The notes beneath the pieces are model-generated. The model ran no database searches. It saw only the letters and a list, made by a program, of their open reading frames with translations, and was not told the DNA's origin. The translations under genes were made by a program, and so were the position numbers. A stretch of DNA of 60,457 bases from the IMG/VR virus record IMGVR_UViG_3300046747_000764, positions 1 through 60,457 of that record. One strand, given 5' to 3'. This document shows positions 56,813 through 60,457 of the stretch, one piece after another (position 1 is the stretch's first letter; each line of letters begins with the position of its first letter). This stretch comes from a virus.

Positions 56813-57494
56813 AGAAGGAAAGGTCGTGGCCGTTGGGCTTGGTGGTCGGTTCGACAGTTGGTGCCCGGGCGGTTCGGCACCAGTTCCGCCATGTGGCTTC
56901 CCAGTCCAGTTTGCATCCATCCTTGCCAGCCTTTGCGTGCCAGTAATCGACGAAGTGGTTCGCTTGCGAATCCAGGTTGATGGGGGACAAACCATCGGCG
57001 TTGCGAATTTCGGCCCCCTTGTCCTTCCACTCCTGCGGAACCTTAAAGTCAGCAGGCAGCCGCGAAGCGCGGCGCTGTGGCGACTCTTGTATTGGTTCTT
57101 GGTTTATTATTGGTTCTTGGTTTAGTTTAACGCGCGTACCATTGCTGGGCGCATCGCCTAAGGGATTGATATTCCAGCGTTTAGCTGCTCGTTCTTGACC
57201 AGTTATTGACCGTTTATGAGCCCGTTCTAGCTCAGTTATGACCCGGTTATTACCCAGTTGTGACCCAGTTAGAGTCAACTTATGACCCACTAACAGCTCA
57301 GTTATGACCCTCTTAATCCGGTTTCGCTTCGCCTTGACGATGCGGAAAAGGCGCTCATCGTCAACCGGTATGGGACCTCCGGTTGAGGCGATGAGATCGC
57401 ACACCGTGCGATAAATGCCATTTTGCTCGGGCGTAAGTCCTGCGACGCCGACGAGCCATTCGTCTGGATGATGTTCAATGTATCGTACCTTCAT
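56745..57494 (-). CDS. DUF1376-type replication initiation protein (249 aa)
   Basis: The N-terminal domain (MKVRYIEHHPDEWLVGVAGL, then GIYRTVCDLIASTGGPIPVD and LFRIVKAKRNRIKRVI) matches DUF1376, common in phage O-like replication proteins. The middle is encoded by the iteron-like DNA repeats. The C-terminus has WKDKGAEIRNADGLSPINLD and WHAKAGKDGCKLDWEATWRN with W-R-N-W-C-R, typical of phage replication proteins that load helicase. It probably binds the origin within its own gene. Confidence 0.7.
   Translation of the reverse strand: MKVRYIEHHPDEWLVGVAGLTPEQNGIYRTVCDLIASTGGPIPVDDERLFRIVKAKRNRIKRVITELLVGHKLTLTGSQLGNNRVITELERAHKRSITGQERAAKRWNINPLGDAPSNGTRVKLNQEPIINQEPIQESPQRRASRLPADFKVPQEWKDKGAEIRNADGLSPINLDSQANHFVDYWHAKAGKDGCKLDWEATWRNWCRTARAPTVEPTTKPNGHDLSFYDGPTEPAPKIEGFPVRVGRPH
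57191..57310. repeat. Iteron-like 11-base repeats, candidate replication origin
   Basis: The plus-strand unit AGTTATGACCC recurs with variants: GTTCTTGACC (57191), AGTTATTGACC (57201), GTTTATGAGCCC (57212), AGTTATGACCC (57234), GGTTATTACCC (57245), AGTTGTGACCC (57256), ACTTATGACCC (57278) and AGTTATGACCC (57300). Three are exactly contiguous at one helical turn. Repeats inside the replication-protein gene recall the lambda O/ori arrangement. Confidence 0.65.
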
Positions 57495-57643
57495 CGGACT
57501 TTCTTACAAAAAAAAGCGTTATGAAAGATTAACCACCACGCGAGCGCGGCTCGTTTAACGTCTTGAAAACGGTACATCATTCCCGTATATCCCCCATCCG
57601 AGCCACACACGACACTCCCCCCCAGGTTGGGTGATGGTTCACG

Positions 57644-57705
57644 CTGCAGTCAGAGACTGCAGTTAGACGCGGCCCCGGACCCCCGCCCCGCCGGTCCGGG
57701 GCCGC
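57644..57705. terminator. Two strong hairpins after the ASCH gene
   Basis: CTGCAGTC-aga-GACTGCAG (57644-57662) and GCGGCCCCGGAC/GTCCGGGGCCGC (57669-57705, 13-base loop) are perfect inverted repeats. The second starts directly after the ASCH stop on the minus strand. Without T-runs they are probable structural terminators separating the RusA-ASCH operon from the replication operon. Confidence 0.5.
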
Positions 57706-58182
57706 TCATCTTTCGGTTGTAGGCCGCTCCGCCCTGTCGTGAGAAAGCGCGCATGCAGCTGTCTCCCAAGGCCACCCGATCATCGGCCTGCCCCTGGCGG
57801 GAATGTGCGGCGAGACCGGTTGCACATCTTCGAGCCGCCATGCGAATCGCCCTGGCGAATAATCACCAAACAGGTCTGGCTCTACAGATTCGGCGGGCAG
57901 AGACTCCGCCAAGACTGCCGTGCAGACCACGACACCGCGAGGCAAGCGATAGACCGAGCCATTCACCGCCGACATGATCGCGAGAGCTGTTTCACGGTCT
58001 AATCCAACGAGAGTGATTTCGCGCTTCGCCGCATGGATGGCGATGCGCTGACCGAGCAGTCGCTGCGGTGCGGCGAATGATCTGGTCTCGAATTTCTTGA
58101 CTCCGACGGCGATGAGGCTCGCATACGGTTGCCACAACGTAAGTGCTGGAATAATCACGCGGCGCTCGGACGTCCCGGCCAT
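57706..58182 (-). CDS. ASCH-domain protein (158 aa)
   Basis: The ATG at 58182 is chosen because the aligned duplicate begins at the same point. The domain reads LTLWQPYASLIAVGVKKFET followed by RSFAAPQRLLGQRIAIHAAK and GVVVCTAVLAESLPAES, with FAWRLEDVQPVSP near the end, the ASCH beta-barrel that binds RNA or modified nucleobases. It is the last gene of its operon. A role in RNA-level regulation or base-modification sensing is likely, but the substrate is unknown. Confidence 0.75.
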   Translation of the reverse strand: MAGTSERRVIIPALTLWQPYASLIAVGVKKFETRSFAAPQRLLGQRIAIHAAKREITLVGLDRETALAIMSAVNGSVYRLPRGVVVCTAVLAESLPAESVEPDLFGDYSPGRFAWRLEDVQPVSPHIPARGRPMIGWPWETAACALSHDRAERPTTER

Positions 58183-58403
58183 AGGTCCGGCCGGATGGCG
58201 ATGATGTCGAGCGCTTGGTTCAACGCGTCGGCGCGCACCGCAGCGATGGCGCGAATGCCGGCGATGCTCACGAGGCAAACGTTGCCGTCGTCCAGGATGA
58301 CCCCGCCACATTTAAGGACCAGGTTTGTCATGCCCTCGTCGTCTAAAAGCGGGCGCATGTCGGCGGCGAGCAGGCGCTCGATGTCGAGCCGCTCGATGCT
58401 CAT
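58155..58403 (-). CDS. Small paralogue B of a duplicated gene (82 aa)
   Basis: MSIERLDIERLLAADMRPLL is followed by MTNLVLKCGGVILDDG and LNQALDIIAIRPDLWPGRPS. It matches the gene at 58,480 along its whole length. It overlaps the ASCH gene by 28 bases. The pair suggests a conserved partner of ASCH; function unknown. Confidence 0.55.
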   Translation of the reverse strand: MSIERLDIERLLAADMRPLLDDEGMTNLVLKCGGVILDDGNVCLVSIAGIRAIAAVRADALNQALDIIAIRPDLWPGRPSAA

Positions 58404-58507
58404 TCTGCGGCCTCGAATCGCTTGGCGCGAACCTCTGTTAATGAGGCCCAAGGCTGATGCAATGTAATCGCCGGAATAATCACGCGTCGCTCGGTGGCTG
58501 CGGCCAG
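58400..58507 (-). pseudogene. Truncated ASCH-gene remnant
   Basis: The translated remnant (ERRVIIPAITLHQPWASLTE then VRAKRFEAAE) matches the first ~35 residues of the full ASCH protein. It then stops, and CTG replaces the start ATG. It sits in the same relation to paralogue A as the full gene does to paralogue B. Tandem duplication of a two-gene unit followed by loss of one ASCH copy explains this. Confidence 0.7.
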
Positions 58508-58728
58508 AGATCCGGTCGGGTGGCAATGAGGTCGAGAGCCCGGTTTAGTACGTTCGAGCGGACGGTGTCTTTGATCCGCGTGCCGCCGACCTGGACGTAC
58601 CACTCATCGCCGACTTCGACGATGACCCCACCACATGCGTAAAGTATGTCGGTCATCGCCGGCTCTTCGAGCAGCCAACGCATATCGGCGCCGAGCTGCC
58701 GCGCGATGTCAGGGCGGTCGATGCTCAT
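58480..58728 (-). CDS. Small paralogue A of a duplicated gene (82 aa)
   Basis: MSIDRPDIARQLGADMRWLL, then CGGVIVEVGDEWYVQVGGTR and LNRALDLIATRPDLWPQPPS share many positions with paralogue B. Its start overlaps the zinc-ribbon gene by four bases. No recognised domain; beta-rich middle and helical end. Confidence 0.55.
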   Translation of the reverse strand: MSIDRPDIARQLGADMRWLLEEPAMTDILYACGGVIVEVGDEWYVQVGGTRIKDTVRSNVLNRALDLIATRPDLWPQPPSDA

Positions 58729-58967
58729 CGCCGCTTACTCCCCAAAAAACCGGAGGGTTGCCCCTCCGATAAGTTGTGGGAGGAAACACCGGCCGTCTCC
58801 GACCGGCCCTCAGCGGCCCGATAAACCGCCGAAGCTCGTCGCAGCTTGAATTGCTGCCAATAATCCTCGCTGAACGCGTCGGCGCATTGCTCACTACAAA
58901 ATTGTAGCTTGGTGGCGCGCGGCAAGTGACCGCGGCACCACACGCACCTGCGCAGCGGCTCGCTCAT
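58725..58967 (-). CDS. Zinc-ribbon small protein (80 aa)
   Basis: The ATG at 58967 gives MSEPLRRCVWCRGHLPRATK with LQFCSEQCADAFSED, a C-x2-C...C-x3-C treble-clef pattern often seen in nuclease or nucleic-acid-binding proteins. It overlaps RusA by four bases. It probably assists recombination or DNA binding. Confidence 0.6.
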   Translation of the reverse strand: MSEPLRRCVWCRGHLPRATKLQFCSEQCADAFSEDYWQQFKLRRASAVYRAAEGRSETAGVSSHNLSEGQPSGFLGSKRR

Positions 58968-59401
58968 CGCAGCGCCCCCAGGAATAGCTCTAACGTCGTG
59001 GCGTGTGCCGGTGTGCCAGCCCGCCCGCCACCAAGGACTTCGGCGCACGGCAGTGGTAGGACCTCAATACCGGGGGACAGCGCCCAGCGCTTCTCAGGCC
59101 ATACAGACCAGACGATCGCATCACGATCGCGGTAGACTCCCTCCAGGAGCGCCTTCAATAAATTATCGATATCCGGGGTCTGCGTATGGGGAGTGCCTGC
59201 GGCTTCTAGCTGCTTCGTTTTGGTCCAAGAAGGTGGAATCGGCATCCAGAAGATAACCTTGGATGGTATTGGCAACTCGACGCGCCGAGCCGCGACCTCA
59301 TCACGGAATGCAAAGTATTTCTTAACGGCATCACGCTTAGACCAGTGATCTTTCTGGGTCATGCGCGGCGCCGCCATTGGGCAGATGGGGTAGAAGGCCA
59401 T
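58964..59401 (-). CDS. rusA: RusA-family Holliday junction resolvase (145 aa)
   Basis: The family markers are APRMTQKDHWSKRDAVKKYF near the N-terminus and the acidic catalytic cluster PDIDNLLKALLEGVYRDRDA with IVWSVWPEKRWA. RusA cuts four-way junctions during phage replication and packaging. The length is typical and the key Asp residues are present. Adjacent genes are all early DNA-handling functions. Confidence 0.85.
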   Translation of the reverse strand: MAFYPICPMAAPRMTQKDHWSKRDAVKKYFAFRDEVAARRVELPIPSKVIFWMPIPPSWTKTKQLEAAGTPHTQTPDIDNLLKALLEGVYRDRDAIVWSVWPEKRWALSPGIEVLPLPCAEVLGGGRAGTPAHATTLELFLGALR

Positions 59402-59407
59402 TGCGGA

Positions 59408-59728
59408 TTATGTCTGGCCGTTTGACCAGTCAAATAAGTCAAACTGTATAGCTAGACCGATTCGGTGCATTGCCTCTAACTGCTCACGCGCCACAGCGCC
59501 CTTGTCCTCAAGGCGCAGCTTCGCGAGTTTTTTCATTGCAGCGATGTCGCGGGGCGCGAATTCGCGCTCGACGCATTCGGCAACGACCTCTTTGAGGTCA
59601 TTAGCGGCAACCTTGGTTTGGCGCAGGCACTCTTCCATGCGCTCGACCATGCTTTTAGTCAGGGTCGAACGATCTAAATCAAAGATTTTAGCGAAGTCGC
59701 GCTCGGGTCCTGAATCGTCTTTAGGCAT
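59408..59728 (-). CDS. GapR/DUF2312-like DNA-binding protein (106 aa)
   Basis: The region SMVERMEECLRQTKVAANDL followed by KEVVAECVEREFAPRDIAAM and KKLAKLRLEDKG follows the GapR pattern (E-R-[IM]-E-...D-[IL]-K-[ED]-V-...[IM]-[KR]-x-[LI]-x-[KR]-L-R). GapR clamps overtwisted DNA ahead of replication forks in alphaproteobacteria. The match is moderate and the protein carries extra N- and C-terminal residues. Confidence 0.5.
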   Translation of the reverse strand: MPKDDSGPERDFAKIFDLDRSTLTKSMVERMEECLRQTKVAANDLKEVVAECVEREFAPRDIAAMKKLAKLRLEDKGAVAREQLEAMHRIGLAIQFDLFDWSNGQT

Positions 59729-59741
59729 GACCGTTTCCCCC

Positions 59742-59969
59742 TTAGTGTTTTAGCCGCTCCCACGAGCGCATCCTGCCGCGGCACCCGGTACAATAGCCGT
59801 AAGAGCTGCCGCCGCGTTTGCTGCCCCATCGCTCGTAGGCAGCGAGGCCATCTCGCACATAACAGTGCTCACCGAGGTCACATTCGGTCGGCGTGATTGC
59901 CGAGCGTCTAGCCTCGAACAGCGCGTCCCGCTGCGCCGCGTCAAAATCGGTATGATCTATTAGGCTCAT
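59742..59969 (-). CDS. Small Cys-containing protein (75 aa)
   Basis: MSLIDHTDFDAAQRDALFEA is followed by TPTECDLGEHCYVRDGLAAY and SSYGYCTGCRGRMRSWERL. The last C-x2-C and the earlier C-x5-C could make a zinc site. It is the first gene of the leftward early operon next to the attachment site. Function unknown. Confidence 0.5.
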   Translation of the reverse strand: MSLIDHTDFDAAQRDALFEARRSAITPTECDLGEHCYVRDGLAAYERWGSKRGGSSYGYCTGCRGRMRSWERLKH

Positions 59970-60077
59970 TTGTCGTTCCCCCTCAGTTACCGCTCGATCT
60001 CAGGCATTGGACGTGCTATCCATCTCGTGGATGAGCTGTAGCGGGTTCATCGGCGGGCGATCCCCTCACCTGCCCCA

Positions 60078-60111
60078 CCGGGCGCTGGATATCCCCCCAT
60101 CCAGCGCCCGG
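60078..60111. terminator. Strong hairpin before the attachment site
   Basis: CCGGGCGCTGGAT and ATCCAGCGCCCGG are perfect 13-base arms with an 8-base loop, followed on the plus strand by TTTCGTT. It separates the early operon from the tRNA fragment. The rest of 59,970-60,230 shows no coding signal. Confidence 0.65.
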
Positions 60112-60230
60112 TTTCGTTGTGGCTCCGTTTGTGCCGGGGTAAGCGCCATCGCGAAACCGCTGCCGTTTCCCAAAATCCCGAATATTTTCGGCGGAAACGC
60201 TAGGCATACGGCGCTTTCGGCCATCGCGGC

Positions 60231-60296
60231 CACGGTTTGCTAAACCGTTAGGCGTCGTAAAGCGCCTCGTGGGTTCGAATCCCATCCCCTCCGCCA
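60231..60296 (+). other. tRNA-Ser(GCT) 3' fragment, candidate attachment site
   Basis: The anticodon arm (ACGGT-TTGCTAA-ACCGT), variable arm (AGGCG...CGCCT), T-arm (GTGGG-TTCGAAT-CCCAT) and acceptor strand with CCA (60294-60296) are present. The 5' acceptor GGAGGGG and the D-arm are missing. A partial tRNA next to an integrase is the usual sign of an att site: the element supplies the tRNA 3' end when it inserts. It is not a functional tRNA gene by itself. Confidence 0.8.
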
Positions 60297-60302
60297 TTTC
60301 AA

Positions 60303-60457
60303 TCACTTAGTCGTCTCGCTTCGTTTGAGACCACTTGTACCTGTTCCGGCTTTTGTGCCGGCTTGCTCGTCAGGCGTTAGGAATGAGAGGTAAATCTCAG
60401 TTACCTTGACGGAGCTATGGCCGAGGATCTGGGATAGCGTATAGATGCTGCCGCCGC
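60303..60457 (-). CDS. int: Tyrosine integrase, C-terminal end only
   Basis: The visible 50 codons read GGSIYTLSQILGHSSVKVTE and then IYLSFLTPDEQ, ending at a TGA at 60303-60305. LGHSS holds the second catalytic His of box II and the Tyr of T-E-I-Y is the nucleophile, both in the standard spacing for phage integrases. The rest lies beyond the right edge. The stop codon is 6 bases from the tRNA fragment CCA, placing the gene at the attachment site. Confidence 0.85.
   Translation of the reverse strand, partial: GGSIYTLSQILGHSSVKVTEIYLSFLTPDEQAGTKAGTGTSGLKRSETTK

Noticed and set aside
60016-60306. A 96-codon minus-strand frame starting MIEMAEGMGFEPTRR
   Set aside because: This is the well-known artefact of reading the antisense of a tRNA 3' end (MAEGMGFEPTR). 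It also crosses the strong hairpin, so it is not a gene.

Overview
The window looks like part of a temperate tailed-phage or phage-plasmid genome from an alphaproteobacterium, probably in the wider rhizobial or Bradyrhizobium-like group. The evidence for the host is GC-rich codon use and a set of mostly alphaproteobacterial families: a GcrA-like protein, a GapR/DUF2312-like protein, a DUF6456-like protein, DUF5672, and an Agrobacterium-order virB locus. No host housekeeping gene is visible. The right edge holds the 3' part of a tRNA-Ser(GCT) gene beside the C-terminus of a tyrosine integrase. That is the expected layout of an attachment site, either attP on a circular genome or one end of an integrated element.

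Layout. (1) 1-25,253, minus strand: a late phage operon read right to left. It runs portal, small virion-like proteins, a sugar and modification cassette (GT9-like and DUF5672 glycosyltransferases, NAD-dependent epimerase, two SAM methyltransferases), an HNH endonuclease, and then very large fibre-like proteins. Several fibre-like proteins begin with Sec signal peptides. One is a 3,169-residue multidomain protein with cadherin-like repeats, a glycosidase-like barrel and a beta-helix. (2) 25,446-45,037, plus strand: a complete VirB1-B11/VirD4 type IV secretion system with many interleaved membrane or secreted microproteins, followed by accessory genes and a MobF (TrwC-type) relaxase-helicase. 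A small XRE regulator, a palindrome and helically phased repeats precede it. (3) 45,232-48,474, minus strand: DUF1003 membrane protein, HTH protein, large and small terminase subunits, small paralogues and an XRE repressor. (4) 48,523-60,302: a divergent promoter/operator and a small early plus-strand operon, then a parS-like site, a GcrA-like/serine recombinase operon, and an early DNA-metabolism operon (DUF1376 replication protein containing iteron-like repeats, HU, PyrF, RusA, GapR-like, ASCH). It ends with a strong hairpin, the tRNA-Ser fragment and the integrase.

The main result is that a whole conjugation module sits inside the packaging region of a phage genome. It separates the portal gene from the terminase genes, which are normally close together. 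If both halves work, the element could spread as virions and also by mating-pair formation, and it could segregate as a plasmid through host ParB bound to the parS-like site. Major capsid, tail-tube, tape-measure, holin and endolysin genes were not found. They may lie left of position 1, or they may be absent, in which case the phage part would be a remnant.

All assignments come from reading translated sequence and motifs. No database search was possible, so family names are recognition calls with the stated confidence.
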